The notes under the pieces are model-generated. The model was not told where the DNA came from and did no database searches. It worked only from the letters and a program-made list of their open reading frames with translations. 64,000 nucleotides of DNA from Callipepla californica brunnescens (lineage: Eukaryota > Chordata > Aves > Galliformes > Odontophoridae): contig JALIRH010000013.1 of the NCBI GenBank assembly GCA_023055505.1, positions 8,990,001-9,054,000 on the forward strand. Direction: 5' to 3'. Position numbers and translations under genes: made by a program. Positions within the stretch are counted from its first letter, which is position 1. Each line of letters opens with the position of its first letter. Below are positions 1-12,610 of this stretch, in pieces.

Positions 1-395
1 TTCTTTTGAAGTAGCTGGGATTTGTCAGAATAAATGCTCACTTATGGAAAACTGATTAGTAAATGCTTCCTATGAATAATCTGTACAGGAATCCACTAAT
101 AAGACATGTTAGCCTATCTATAGGGCAGGTGTCTTGCTTAGGAAAGTTGATGTTTAATTTGGAGAGGAAGAGACTTTTCTTAATTAGCTTCGCATGATCA
201 CATAACACTTGGGTGCCAAACAAAATGATTCAGCAGTCCCAATGCCATGTGTGCCACTTCAGCATGGGTTCATTTCTCTCCATTGCTCTTTTTGGTATGT
301 CCCTAGTAGTAATAGCAGAGAGACTTGAGCAAGAGGAGAACACATCCAACCACAAGTATCAAAACCATGGTATAACAAAACTTATAATTTGTCTT

Positions 396-745
396 AGCTT
401 CTTCACCCTGGAGGAGCTGAGTGAAGCTTTCATGGCAGCTACAGCTCCTCTTAAGGAGCCAAGGGCAATGCTGAGCTCTGCTCTCTGTGACAGTGACTGG
501 GCCTGAGGGAATGGCATGGAGCTGTGTCAGGGGAGGGTTAGGGGGCAGGGAATGGGTCTGCACTGGAGTGCAATGGGTGTGGAACAGGCTGCCCAAGGCA
601 GTGGGCTCAGCATCACCGCAGGAATTCAAGGAGGAACATTTGGACAATGTTCTTAGAACAGTGGGTTTGGATTTTGGGTGATCTTATGCAGTGCCAAGAG
701 TTGATCCTTGTGGGTCCCTTCCTGCTCAGGATATCCTACGAGTCT
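396..745 (+). mobile_element. CR1 LINE, 5'-truncated 3' end
   Basis: Non-LTR retrotransposon remnant of the chicken-repeat-1 family. What is seen: a GC-rich block in AT-rich surroundings that follows the familiar CR1 3' region in order. It has a 'catggcagctacagctcct' stretch (433-451), 'gctgagctctgctctctg' (about 471-488), 'ggcatggagctgtgtcagg' (about 512-530), 'tggaacaggctgcccaa' (about 580-596), and the terminal 'tgatccttgtgggtccctt' (about 702-720), followed by a decayed 'ggatatcctacgagtct' where the family has an ATTCTATGATTCT-like tail. The copy lacks all of the reverse-transcriptase ORF, as expected from target-primed 5' truncation. Several indels and a mutated tail suggest an old insertion. 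Open frames crossing it on both strands are by-products, not genes. The left end is where similarity to the remembered family order stops and may be off by tens of bases. Confidence 0.88.
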
Positions 746-852
746 ACAAAAGCTGCCTTATGCTTTTCTACTAAGCAGATTTTCTTCATCATGTTTCATC
801 TTTAAAAGGTTACAGTGAAAATGTAAAAATCACAAAATGGAGCTGTGAACTG

Positions 853-873
853 TTTTTTTTTTTTTTTTTTTTT
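853..873. repeat. Poly(T) tract, 21 bases
   Basis: Uninterrupted run of 21 T. Read on the minus strand it is a poly(A), but no retrocopy-like sequence or polyadenylation signal is evident beside it, so it is listed as a simple repeat only. Confidence 0.95.
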
Positions 874-2873
874 GTTCAGGAAGAAAAGATATCAATAACT
901 TTTATTTTTCTTATCTAGAAGAATGACATGCATTTAAATAGGAGAAAGCTTCTGTAGAAACTGAATCACTAGCTTGTTTCAGTGTTCTTTTGCCTTGAAT
1001 ACAGTATTGAATCTTTGAATGGTTCTTTAATTTCGCGTCTGAGAATTATTTTAAACCATTGCTATTCACTCTACCATTACTAGCCTTGTAATCTTCTTTT
1101 GAATATAGTCATCATTAGTATATTTTAGAGAGAAAAAAATTGTATGAATTTAAGACGGAGTTTGCAGTATCTATACTTCCCTGATCAAAGATCAGAGTTT
1201 GGAGAAAAATATTAAGTCAGGAAAAAAATACCTTAGCTGAGCAAAAAAAACCAACTTCTGCAAATGTCAGTATGTACAAATAGATGTTATGCATCCTGTA
1301 TATATGCTGTTTGGCTCCTCTAATGCCTGGATTGAAGACCCTAGTGATTGGCACTGCCTAGTGGAGGAAAAGAGTGAGCCAAAGAGGACAATGTTTGGTT
1401 TAATGTGAGCTTCTTCAGCTGGAGTCTTTTACATAGCTTTCTGATATACAGAAGTTCTCTTTCAACAAATTAGCATTCAATACAAAAGCACACCGTGGCC
1501 TCGTCACTATAAAAAACCTACATTAGGAAACAATTATTGTGGTAATTTCTTCAAATTTCATGTCTTTGTATGATGAAGCTATTCTTGTCCAGCAGTGGCT
1601 TTGTATATCTGTGAAGTACTTTATTCTACAAGTCAGTGGTGATAGTACAGGGTGTGCGGAGTGTTGGCATAGGGGGAGAAAAAAAACCTTCAGAAACCAC
1701 AGCTGTCTGTGCTGCAATTGGACATTATTCAACACCTTAAATCAGACAGAAATGACTATAAATGCAAGGAAAGGAGATAAAACAATGTCTGGTTATAGAA
1801 GGATGCTGAGACATTGACATTCCAGTTCCAATGCATTTACAGAATGATATTAACCACTTATATCACTCTTGCAACTACAGAGATTGCAAATATCCCTTAA
1901 CACAGGGAAAGCAAGGAGTATTTATCATCACTTTTCCAAAAATTCCTAGAGCTTCAGATTGGAGAACTTGAAAGGTGCTCTTGGCTCTTCTTTGTGTGCA
2001 GTTGGTGCTCTAGGTTCGTCGTTTGACTTTCTCTGTGTTACTTTCAGTATATGAATGGATGGATGGAGCTTTATGGAAAAGTCTGCTGTGTGAGTGGAAG
2101 TAATTTTTTTTCTGGAGAAGGATCTTTTCTGCAGTATATTTGGTTCCATTATTTGCTTTTAAGATAAACCTTCTGGAACTTAAGTGGAAGAGGTCTGTTT
2201 ATGCTAGGTCTCTAACAAATATTCAAACAACTTGTGAATCTTCACACATTAAATGTTCTGAGCAACAGTTTTGTTTTCTTTATTATTGGTATGTTACGTG
2301 AGTATTGCAAAACACATTGCCAGTAATAAAATGTTAAATGTTTGCCAAAATCATTAAGTTCTATACACTTATTATTAGGCGAATGAAGTGCTGTGTGCTC
2401 ATCACCATCTGCTTCTTCAAATGTAATAGTACACTATTGAGGCACAGTGCTGAATCCAGCAAGTATACTGAAAAGATTATATCTCTCATCTTGTGAAGAA
2501 TCACAGATTAGAAGAAGTGTCTCAAATTCAATTATGGGTTCCAACTTCAATTACTTTAAGAATCTTTCTTGGTAACTTGTAGAGTTTCTCGCAGGCAAAT
2601 ATTATACATAATTACTTTTTATTTGATAAACAGAGGAAGCAAATTTAATATGGTCCAATTCTTGCATGTGTATATGCCAGCTGCTAAATACCCATTAATC
2701 CCAGAATTCCTGCTTACCCATGAGTTTAGAAAGAGTTTACCACTGAAGTCACTTCAAGAGTAAGTCACATGCAAACTCTACCCAGCTGATTAGTAATTCT
2801 CTAAGAGCACATCCCTGAGGCCCAGCTCTTCTAGCTACAACAGCTCATTGGGAGCAGCACATTCCTTCATCAG
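874..2873. other. Gene-free AT-rich DNA
   Basis: Unique-looking AT-rich sequence. The longest open frames (70 and 92 codons near 1.5-1.8 kb) have no recognisable protein similarity and overlap each other on opposite strands, as chance frames do. No repeat family, RNA gene or promoter could be supported. Confidence 0.6.
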
Positions 2874-3389
2874 CTAGGTAGAGAAGTGAGCTGCAAAATC
2901 TCTCTGCTGCTCATCCATGTAAGGCTCACTGCTATCACTGAGTGATGAAGTTGTACTGCTTATTTCCTGCCTTAGGAGGGAAAGTTGAAGTAAAAATTTT
3001 TTTACTTGTTCAAATGCTAGTGCAGAAGGTACTAGGTAGGAAGGCCAGAGAAAGAGGCTGTTCAATTTGCTGTTTCTGAGGCAAAACAGAGCTGGCAGGT
3101 GATTCTGTGAAGTTGTCCTCTGAGAGTCCTCTAATCAGTTCACTGCTAGGTGGAGTTCCAATGATTGGAATTAATTAGTATTTAGATCTCTCAAGAACTG
3201 CCTTCTTTCTGGGTCCAGTAGGGTGGATGAGTTAGCACAGTGAGTTAGGATATCTAATATTAAATGCAGCTGCTTGTTGAGGATCAAAGGATCTGCAACC
3301 TGTTGAAGCTGATACAGTAGCACCTTCAAATTCTGAATAAATGTTTGTGAAACAGCTTGGTTAAATTGCGAATATGAGTGATTTTGCAT
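2874..3389 (-). pseudogene. Broken protein-like reading frame, parent gene not recognised
   Basis: Three consecutive protein-like segments read on the minus strand in the same order but in different frames. Segment 1 (3389 down to 3171) runs 72 codons from an ATG and contains 'LLDPERRQFLRDL' near its end. Segment 2 (3174 down to 3013, shifted frame) contains 'TPPSSELIRGLSEDNF' and then a Q/L/S-rich stretch. Segment 3 (about 3065 down to 2874, shifted again) contains 'EQVKKFLLQLSLLRQEISS' and an acidic/serine patch before a stop. Composition and codon use look more like real protein (helical L/Q-rich, then a Ser/Glu-rich linker) than chance AT-rich frames. At least two frameshifts argue for a pseudogene, either processed or a relic of a lost exon. 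The start lies next to A-rich low complexity with no obvious splice acceptor. I do not recognise the parent gene. The alternative is a chance run of open frames, so confidence is moderate to low. Confidence 0.35.
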
Positions 3390-3394
3390 CTCTT

Positions 3395-3433
3395 ATTTCT
3401 TTTCTTTTTCTTTTTATTTATTTATTTATTTTT
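3395..3433. repeat. T-rich/(TTTA)n low-complexity tract
   Basis: Pyrimidine-rich stretch grading into five or so tandem TTTA units (3412-3433). It directly abuts the upstream (minus-strand) end of the broken reading frame described at 2874-3389. Confidence 0.9.
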
Positions 3434-4927
3434 ACAACTTTCAGTAACTTTGATTTTTTTTTATTTACGTGTTTGAATCTTTATTCAATTTCCATCTTGT
3501 TCTCTTTATCTTTTCTGTTGTAGTCTATGCTTTTCCATGGGATTCATCCTTTGGTTGAATTCTATACAGCAGACATAACCAAGGGGTAAAGTGAGATAAT
3601 AGATGTTTAAAACAAAAATATATATTATTAGTGTTTTTACTCCTGAACACCAACTCTGGTGTTACCACCATACAAATAGCAAGCATTGTTATCATTGTAT
3701 AACCAGACTTGGTGCTCATTGCTCATGGGTTTGAGAATCCAGCATGCATGTATGGGTAGTGTAACATCCTTCCTGGTCTCTGCATGTGAAAGTGGACTGG
3801 AAGGAGACATTAACCCTTACAGGAAACGCTAGTTTCTGTTACAGGTGGGGAGCTCTCAGAAAAGCTGCTGCAGAAAGTGTACTCAGCATTCTACTTGCAG
3901 GAAACCATGCTTTCCAGTAAGCATTAATGACTGCACTTCTCTAAGTTTGAAAGTCAATACTGAAGAGTTGTAACACAGATAAAGCATTATCGGATGAGTG
4001 GCTTATCATGTACATCATGAATAATGTACTTGTCACGATTGAATATCTGTAATCGTAGTGTTTATGTTTTTAAAATACATTTTTGAAACTGTGGTAATAA
4101 ACATAAAAGCCCCTTTTCACCTCAGTGATAAAGACTACAGTGCTGCAATACATTTTTTGTGACAAAAGCCATATTTCTCTGCCTAGATCTATTAGTGTGA
4201 AAAAAATTGCTTTTCAGAAAAAGAAGCAATACAGACACATTCTTCACTGTAGCCAAGGTGTTATTAAACCACCTGCTGCATTTCTAGTTGCATGGACTCT
4301 GTTTATTATCTGTGAAAGGAACACGACCTTTGCTTTCTTTATGCAGTGCTGGAAGCAACTGCTTTATGACAAGGTGCCTATTATATCTCTCTCTGCAAAG
4401 AAAGAACACTTGGATGTTTTGATGCATTTTTAGAGGGATTTCACTTTGTATGCAGCAGTAAAACTGCATATTGATACCTATTTCTGTATTTTCTGCTTCT
4501 AAACTCTTTGTGAATTCAATAGAAAACTAAACAGAACTCGACCAGAAAGTGGATGTATGCGGCAGAGAGTTAGAAGGGGAAAATTAAGGAGGCAACTGCA
4601 AGAAATGTCTGAAAAACAGCTTTGAAATCCTTAACAGAGCATTAGTGAAATCAGCAAAGAAAAATAATAAATGAATATAGAAATATTAACATGAGAAAAT
4701 AATCCCATTTACCATGCCAGTAGGAGAGCACATTCAAGGGCAGTCTGTGAATAAGAAGTAAAAGTCTGATAATCTGCATTTGTTCTGGCAAAATTCGTTC
4801 CCCTGAGCAGTCGACAGAATAGTCTTCGTTTAGTTTGGCATTATGGAATTTCAGTCTTGTGCCTCCTCTAAATCAAAGTTAGAAGTTGCTGTTCTTGTTT
4901 CTTACCATTACAGTGACATTGATGCTA

Positions 4928-4997
4928 TAAATTTTCCTTATAAATTTATGACATTATAAATTATAACAAATTATAAAAGTAATGTATTATAAAGGTA
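4928..4997. repeat. AT-rich cluster of TATAAA-like words
   Basis: Within about 70 bases the words ATAAATT, TTATAAA and ATTATAA recur about six times with irregular spacing (for example 'cattataaattataac' followed by 'aaattataaaag'). This is probably local slippage of an AT-rich seed rather than a promoter. No downstream coding region supports a TATA-box reading. Confidence 0.6.
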
Positions 4998-7779
4998 ATT
5001 ACCACTGTGAAGTTGATAACCTTTAAGTTACTGATCTCCAGGTCAGAAGAAACAGGACTTGTTTCTTGTCATTGAATTTCTGCCTAGCAATTTCTTTGTC
5101 TTATGTTGAAGCATATTCTAATTCTTTATTCTTAACTGACTTTAAAGCACTCATCAACATCGCTGTCAAATGAGTCCACTATTAAATAAGAGAGAGAAGA
5201 AATTCTAGAAAGTGTGAAAGGATTAATTTAGTTATGTAATCAGTGGTAGACTGGCCATGCAAAATGACTGTGTGCCTGGTTCCTTTGGTTTAAAGTTTAT
5301 TGGTAACACTTAAGTAGGAAAACTTTCTTGGTTATGTCCTCTGAGATAGGTTGTCTCTGTTGATAAATGCAGTGCTTTCATTGCTGCCAATGTTCTGTCA
5401 CCTTTTGTACACAGAGTACTCCCTTGAAATAAAAACAAAAGCAATCACCTAATGTTACGTGTTCAAGTATTTTCTGTTTTCATTTTTGATCCTGTCCCAC
5501 CTGTATAATTTTGCTTCTCTCTGGATTTAAAATTCAGATCTATTTTTTGAATAAAATCTCACAAAAGTGTAGCCAGCTTAAACACGTGCATTGTGTAGTG
5601 TATTTCTATCAACTGATGGTTTGCTTCTTCTTATTTCCTTATATTAAACAAATTAGGAGAGATGTAAATTGGGTTTATTATAGTGTTCTCAAGCAAAGCA
5701 GTCAAGTAAGTCACCATGGATCTATTCTGCTTTAAATTGTTCCTTTTCTTTGAAGATAGTTTTTGTACTCCTGCAATAAAAAATGCAGCAGGAAGATCTG
5801 GTGGTTAGTTCAGTCCAAAGAAAAAGTCCACAAAGCAGCTGTATTCGTCACTGCTTATTATGATCAAACAAACTTGCTTTTGGCTTCTCTCTGCAAGATA
5901 AGAAATCAATTTTAGAGACTTATAAGTCTCTAATGTTATGAACTAATACTTACTTGCCTAAGCTGAGCTTTCATGTTTCTCTTTTTTCTTTTGATAACAG
6001 AATGTCAGTTACAAGGCTTCTAGATCCAGTGTTCAGAAATATAATTTCAACCAAACAATCATAAAAATAATTTGCTAGATCACCAAGTAGCTATTTTCAC
6101 GATCATATATAAAGGTTCAGTGTTTGCAACTGAACTTTTTTTGTGTGTCTTTAATTCACTTGTGTTTTCTGGCTCTGCACACAATTATAATAAGTTACAA
6201 ATAAGAATAACTAGAACTGGGACAGTCAGAGGGGTGAGATATGAATCTTATTGTGTAATTAACTGTTTTGCCTAAATAAAAAGTGGCAAGTTAAAAATCA
6301 TTAGGACTGCACAACCCATACAGAGTCTAACTAGAATAAAGTTCCTACAGCTTCAAAAAGCTGAATACTGTGTGGTAGAGAAGGATCACCTGTGTTGTGT
6401 GACTGACAAGTAATTTCAGTCACTCTAGCTGCATGCATGCTATTACAGATGCTTTGGTATGTTATTGATCTGTAAATAAAACATTTTCTTTCTGAATCCT
6501 GAGCATGTTGTTTTGAAGTATACATCTCCATTAATTCTGACCTGTACTAAAAAATTTCGAGTATCCTCTCTTTGGGACACAAAGCACTTTCTTCCAAACC
6601 ATCAGAAATCATTCTGTTTTTATACAAAATTCTTTTTTTCCCCACTGACTTTTATTTTTAATGAAGATAGACCTATTGACAGCCTTGCCTTTTTTTAGGA
6701 GGTTTGAAAATTCTCTTCTTGATGTAGCTTTTACCTTTGATCTCATCTTCATAAGATTCTGTCTGGATCTGAGCACATGCCTTCTGATCACGTTACTGGT
6801 AATATGATAAACTGCTTCTAAAGTTGTCCTGATTCAGGAAACACTTTAGGATTTTTTTTAACTAATTCTTTAAACGCTTCCTGTAATACTGATAATATTT
6901 GGCACAAATTTCCCTTTTTTGGTAAAGGATATTTCTGTAGATTTTCTGAAAAATGACAATTATGTATAGTTTTTTTCCCCCCAAATATCATGTTCTGGAG
7001 AAGGAGGTAATAGTTAATTTCTATCAAACAGAGTAGGCCACAGTCCAAACTACACTGTTTAGACTTTTCAGAAAAGTTGCTCACAATGTTAGCTAAAGAT
7101 TTAGTACACGATACTTTAGAACCATCATACTCTTTATTATGTTTATGCATTCCGGTGTATTCACGGATGTAGATTAGTGAGTGTTTGCCTCAATAAAAAT
7201 TGCTTATTTCTGAACTACACAGCTAAAATACTATGAATAGCAATTCAGAGGGTTGTGTGCATGCTCTTTTTTTTCTACGAAGGTAGTGCTGTTCATTACA
7301 GTGATTTATTCACCTCTTTAAAAGATGTTCTGATTAATGACCTTCTTTTATATGGATACTATCATAATTTTATTTCCCTCCTCTCCATGTGTTTTGCTTA
7401 CAGCAAATAGAGTAAGGTGTAGAATATTTATGGAAGTAGGTGTTACCTTTTCAGGTTCTTTTTTATTTATTTAAGGAAAGCTTCCAGAAAAGACAGTACA
7501 TCTCTTGATTTGATTTGAATTTGTATTTTTTATTAATGAAGCATTTTGTCATTAATAACGAATTCCCTAGAAATTTTGTTTGGTTGGAAGTTTAGCTGGT
7601 TTGCTATAGAATTTGATGAAAACAAGTGTAGCTTATAATTGTATGCTAAAACTGATCACTGTTGACAGTTTACTTCAGATATTCAAACAGTAATGAACTA
7701 GAATGGAAACCTATGTTAGTGTAGGGTTATTATCGAAGAGAAATGCAGTCTCAGTCTTTTGATGCAATAACTTAAAGAT

Positions 7780-7796
7780 AAAAAAAAAAAAAAAAA
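7780..7796. repeat. Poly(A) tract, 17 bases
   Basis: Uninterrupted A run. There is no AATAAA or transcript-like sequence upstream, so it is not assigned to a retrocopy. Confidence 0.95.
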
Positions 7797-9720
7797 GCAA
7801 ATTGTATGCTGTTTCCACCAAATGATTTCAGGAAACATTCTAAACATTCTTGCCACAATTTAACTCTTACTATAATTCTTTTTGTCTGATTTCTGATTTT
7901 TTATTTTATTTTTTTTTAACTTTATTTCATTCTTTAGGAATGAAATAGCTTCAGAAAGTGAGGCTGTTGCTTACCTGAGGTATAATTATCAGCAAATGAG
8001 CCATTGCACTTGTAGGGTAAAATTCTACCCTATTATTTGATATTGAATAATGTTTCATTGAGAGTTGTACAACTTTTTGATAAACCTTTTTGTATTAGAT
8101 TTATTAATGTTGAAATATGTACGTATGTATTCAGAGTTCACCTAGATATCCCCTACTGACCATGGTTTCTTGCAGTTTTCCGCAAGAACTTCAGTGTCTC
8201 TTGTGATCTCAGTCTTTCTGTAGGATGTCTGTTGCTCAGATGCCAAGTCTACCAATACTGAAGCTATACAGTTGAGTGAGATTGTGCCCAGGATGGTAGG
8301 CAGCTGTTCAGATTGTCTGCAGTCTAGAGAGAGAAGTGCTGCATGGATAAGTTTTGGAAGTATTATAAATACAGGTCAAAGTACCTGTAAACAATCATGT
8401 AATAGGAAGAAGTGAAGCTGTCTGTATTCTTAATTTTTAATCTACAGTGGCCAAGTTGCCTTAAAGATGTAGTGTCACAACTACTATCATAACTGAAATA
8501 AGTTAATATTTTTAATATTAATAAATACTTTTACAGTTTTTATGACACAATCAAGATACAAACCTTATTCTGATGTGGTTTTGCTTGGTAAGACTGTATG
8601 ATTATAACTGACTTTTGTTTGATCCAGTGTTCTCAAAATTAAAAAGAACAAGGCATAAGATAAAAAGTAAATAGCACAGAAATGCGTATTTCTAATCCTT
8701 TTTGAAATGCAAATATGTTACAACTCATATTCCCTGTATATTCTCATGTTAAGTTTGGTACTTAAGAAGATTGCCTATGACTGTTTTGATTTAAAAGTTC
8801 ACTTAAGAATAGCCTCTGTGTTTCTGATACCATAATTGACAAATCTAATCCATGCATTCTGATGAATTAAGGCTTCTCTAAGAATTTAACAGTGCCACAT
8901 GGTCTCTAAGAGAAAAAAAGAAAGTGCCTTTGACTATTATATCTTTAATGTAGATGCACAATACAGATTAGTAGGAAAAGGAAGAAATATCTAGTTTGCC
9001 TTTCTTCTCCTGTCCTCCAAATACATCTTTATTTCTGACGTGTACCTGAGGTAAGAGTAAATGAAATAGTTTGTTGCACCTTGCTTCCATTAAAGTAAAT
9101 CAATTTACTCTTGATCTTGAAAATATTACGTTTCATTCTCCCCCTGCTGAAATGTGGCAATATTACTTCAGTTTGGAAAGCATCCACAATGTGATCTGTG
9201 ACTTTATTCTTGGTGTACAAACCTGCACATGTTGGAAATTACATGCAGTGAACAGCCAGCCTCAGCTGTAGTATGTACCTCCCATGTTTGCATCACAGAA
9301 GGTCTGAGCAACGCAGGTACATTTGTAGACTTGAGACAGTTAAATCTGGTCAGTGTCCGCTCTACAGTTATAAATGAAAATCCTCAAGAAGTTTTTGACG
9401 TTTCTAGTTGCCTCTGGAAGAATCCACCGGTGAATACTGAAGGAAAGATTCTCTAGGAATGTAAAGTTGATGGTAGAGAGAAGAATGATCTCTTCACAGG
9501 TATTTTACAGTGTATGCTACATCTTTTGTTACAGGAGGAGATATTTCAGAATTCCTGGCAAAATGAGTAGTTGAGAACAGAAAGAAGATATCACATGTCA
9601 AATAACACTACTGTTCCACCCATACCTCTCCGGGAGTCTATTTTTGGCAGAATCACATCCAGGAGATCAGTTATTTACATAATACAAGTATAACCAAAAC
9701 CAATTGAAACCAAATACATT

Positions 9721-9734
9721 AAAAAAAAAAAAAA
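9721..9734. repeat. Poly(A) tract, 14 bases
   Basis: Short A run followed by 'caacacaag'. No associated element was recognised. Confidence 0.9.
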
Positions 9735-12579
9735 CAACACAAGGGTGTTATAAGAGAATAGCTGTTAGATTTCCTTCAGTGCTTTTTATATCTGAATCAT
9801 TGTTTACTCTTTATTTTCCCTGGAAATGCCTCCCCACACATTAGATATTCTGCTCCTTATACTCTGACGCTTCCAGCAAGGTTTCTGTTAATGTTAAAGT
9901 GGCAATGCAATTAGCCAGAGCTAGCCAAGTTTGGCACGTTTGCATCTTTTCATGTGAACAAACTCATTTTTCTACTTGCATATGAAAAACGTATGCTCTC
10001 TGCAACTGAGATTGAACTTGCAACTTTTATCTGCACATTTATTCCTCTCTTTACAGATACCACCAAATGGTTTCTGAAATTCCCAAGTACATACTGTTCA
10101 GTTGTCCCTATTAAATCCATGAACCTGTTATTCCCTCTGCAGCGTGGGTTCTAACTACGTGATGCTCTGACTTCCTAGAAGTTTTGGTATGAAAATAGGA
10201 GCTCTACTTTTTACCCAGTGCCTGGCCTTGAAAATGCAATCTTTCAAAAGGTTTGGCAAACGGCAGAGTGCACAAACAAAATTTTTTAGCAGCTCAAAAC
10301 AGTAATTGTTTCTCAGTAGGCAACTTCACATTGATTAGATGGCAGATTTTCTAGATTAACTCCTGACCACTAAAGCATTCTTGTTCTATTTCGTGCTGTT
10401 GGGAGATTTATTGATTTAATTGAACGAGTTTTTACTAGGGTTTTTCTGCTGTACGTTTGTCTCTTCCTCCTTATGTTGCTCACTTCAATCATTTTTATCA
10501 TCCTCTGGGCTGTGACAATTTTTTTCAGAGGTTATGAGTTAGAACAAACTACTCTTCAAGAATCTACACCTGATTAATTTGACTTTAACATACCTTTCAC
10601 AATAGATGAATTTAACCTATGTGTATGCTACATAAAGAATTTCCCTGAGAATATGTGTAGATTAATCAGAAGTATGAGAATAATTTTGCTTAAAGGAAAC
10701 GGAAATAGATTGTTTTTAACATCTCAATGGCATCTCTGGGTCATATTTTCTTGGGGAGTTTGTATGACTATTCTGCCATACAAAGATTTTCTAAGATTCT
10801 TTTTATCAGCTATTTCTGCAAACATTAACAAAGCATAGTTTAATAAAATAATGGAATATCAAGATGATCATGTACAAAGCACTGCATGCTTGCTCTCAGC
10901 GTACAATATATTAAATCATACTGGATAATTTTGAGACTCTACATTTTTGTTCCTATAATAGCAATCTTTAGCAACTTGCAGTTGAACAATATTGCCAGTT
11001 GTATTGGTAAGTAATGACATACGGGTGTATGCATACAAAAAAACCACCCATGTATTACGTATGCAGCATAATACTATCCCTATCATCTGCATTAAATTAG
11101 CATTGCAATTATCAGTGTTTGTTGTACTGCCAAGTTTCATTTGAATCAACAGAAACTCTGCATCTGAAATTTTAAGAAATCCCTTCTTTGGCTGTGACAT
11201 AACGTGAAGCTACATTAATGTAGAGCTCTCTGAATCTATATAGATCTCTTCTGTTCATTTGTAAAATGTCCTAACGACCTCACTGAGGGATTTGTTTGTT
11301 TCTTGTATTTTTAAACAAAGCTCCAGCTTTCCAGGGGATCTTTATTAATTCTGAAAAATTTCATGTATCGTGGTGATTAATAGTGCCAGATATCTTTTCC
11401 CTCTCTAATGTTCTTTTAGTACTTTATGTATTCTAACAACTTTACATACATTAGTAAATATCTTCTTATATTTGCAAATGACAATTGAAAAGGCATTCTC
11501 ACTGCTGTGTGAATCCTGTGGTAACCACATTATATTCCAAATATCTCATGTTTTTTTCCAAGATTCTGCTACAGTAGGTACAGAAACTTCACCTTTTATC
11601 GTTATAGATAGGCTCACTTTGTAACTTAGTTTGGCACAGAAATACATATTTCAAATTTTTAATTGACAAGAAGACTAAGTATAGTGGACATTAACGTTCT
11701 GAATACATCCACTTACTGCAACTGAAAACCAGGTGGGAAGCCCATTGGGATACACAAAAGACTTGGGAAAAAATAGCAGCTGGTTGTGTAAATGAGGAAG
11801 ATGAACAGCAGCACTATGTAACTACCTATAATCACTGTTAAAATTCCTGCACTTCACCTTAAGTAATTGCCAGAAAAGTAAAAGAGAGTAACTACATCTG
11901 TTCTTTGTCTGCAAATCTTTGTAAATGCCACATATTACTCTGTAAAAGTTATAATCCTATACCTTGCAGTTATGAAATTACTATTTTATTTGCATTTTCA
12001 ATTTGCTATACTAATCATACTTTCATTTCAAGAATACCGGTTACAATTTCTTTCTCTTCTTACTGTAATGAGCTGTACAATCACCAGAATGTTATGTCTT
12101 TAAGTTGCCCTTTACCTTAGTTTACTTTTCCTCAACGATAAATTTCAGTCATTTTTTAACAATGACATACCTGGAAGATTTTTCTTAGGGATCACACTCA
12201 CTAGGCTAGAAAATGCAGAGTACTAATGCCTCCTGAAGGAAAATAGAGATACTTATAAATGATAGAAGCATGGGCTGAGCTACTCCAGAGTAGTATGTAT
12301 GACCATAAACTTGACCTGTTAAAAGAATTAGATTAGTTTGTACATGATGCTCAGAAGAAGACTTCTAGAGGCACTTGTGTAGTTTGTACTATTTTGCTGG
12401 ACTTGTAAGTGTCCATAGACTGAAGCCACGAGATAGTAGACAATTTCTTCTTCCATACTGTAAAATAAAACTCAGGAACTTGCTTTTGGGTAGTGAGTTT
12501 ATCAACAAGGTTATTGCTGAGTGCTTTTAACAGCTTGTTTGAAGACATTCCTGACAGCAAGAAATCTGTACACCATAGC

Positions 12580-12610
12580 AAAAAAAAACCCAAAACCAAA
12601 CAAAAAAAAA
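12580..12610. repeat. A-rich tract interrupted by CCC/CC
   Basis: Low-complexity 'aaaaaaaacccaaaacc' followed by an A9 run. It is one of several A-rich tracts on this strand with short C interruptions (others at about 36701, 37791, 42783, 53361 and 54708). Confidence 0.85.

Larger units (their letters stand above)
3434..12579. other. Long gene-free AT-rich stretch
   Basis: About 9 kb with no recognisable gene, RNA or transposon. Minus-strand frames at 6609-7150 (60 and 110 codons) are lysine/asparagine/phenylalanine-rich, as expected by chance in this base composition. Local items are a cluster of TTATAAA-like words at 4928-4997, A runs at 7780-7796 and 9721-9734, and a small dyad-rich patch at 9905-9945 with GCCAA/TTGGC and ATGCAA/TTGCAT arms. 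Confidence 0.6.

Noticed and set aside
303..647. 114-codon minus-strand frame and the 64- and 97-codon plus-strand frames around it
   Set aside because: They lie largely across the CR1 copy at 396-745 and are accidental frames through a retrotransposon 3' region.
4928..4997. Multiple TATAAA words as a promoter
   Set aside because: They are part of a simple AT-rich cluster with no initiator or transcript-like sequence downstream.
6609..7150. Adjacent minus-strand frames of 60 and 110 codons suggesting a decayed gene
   Set aside because: Lysine/asparagine/phenylalanine-rich composition is what AT-rich DNA gives by chance, and alternative frames look equally plausible.
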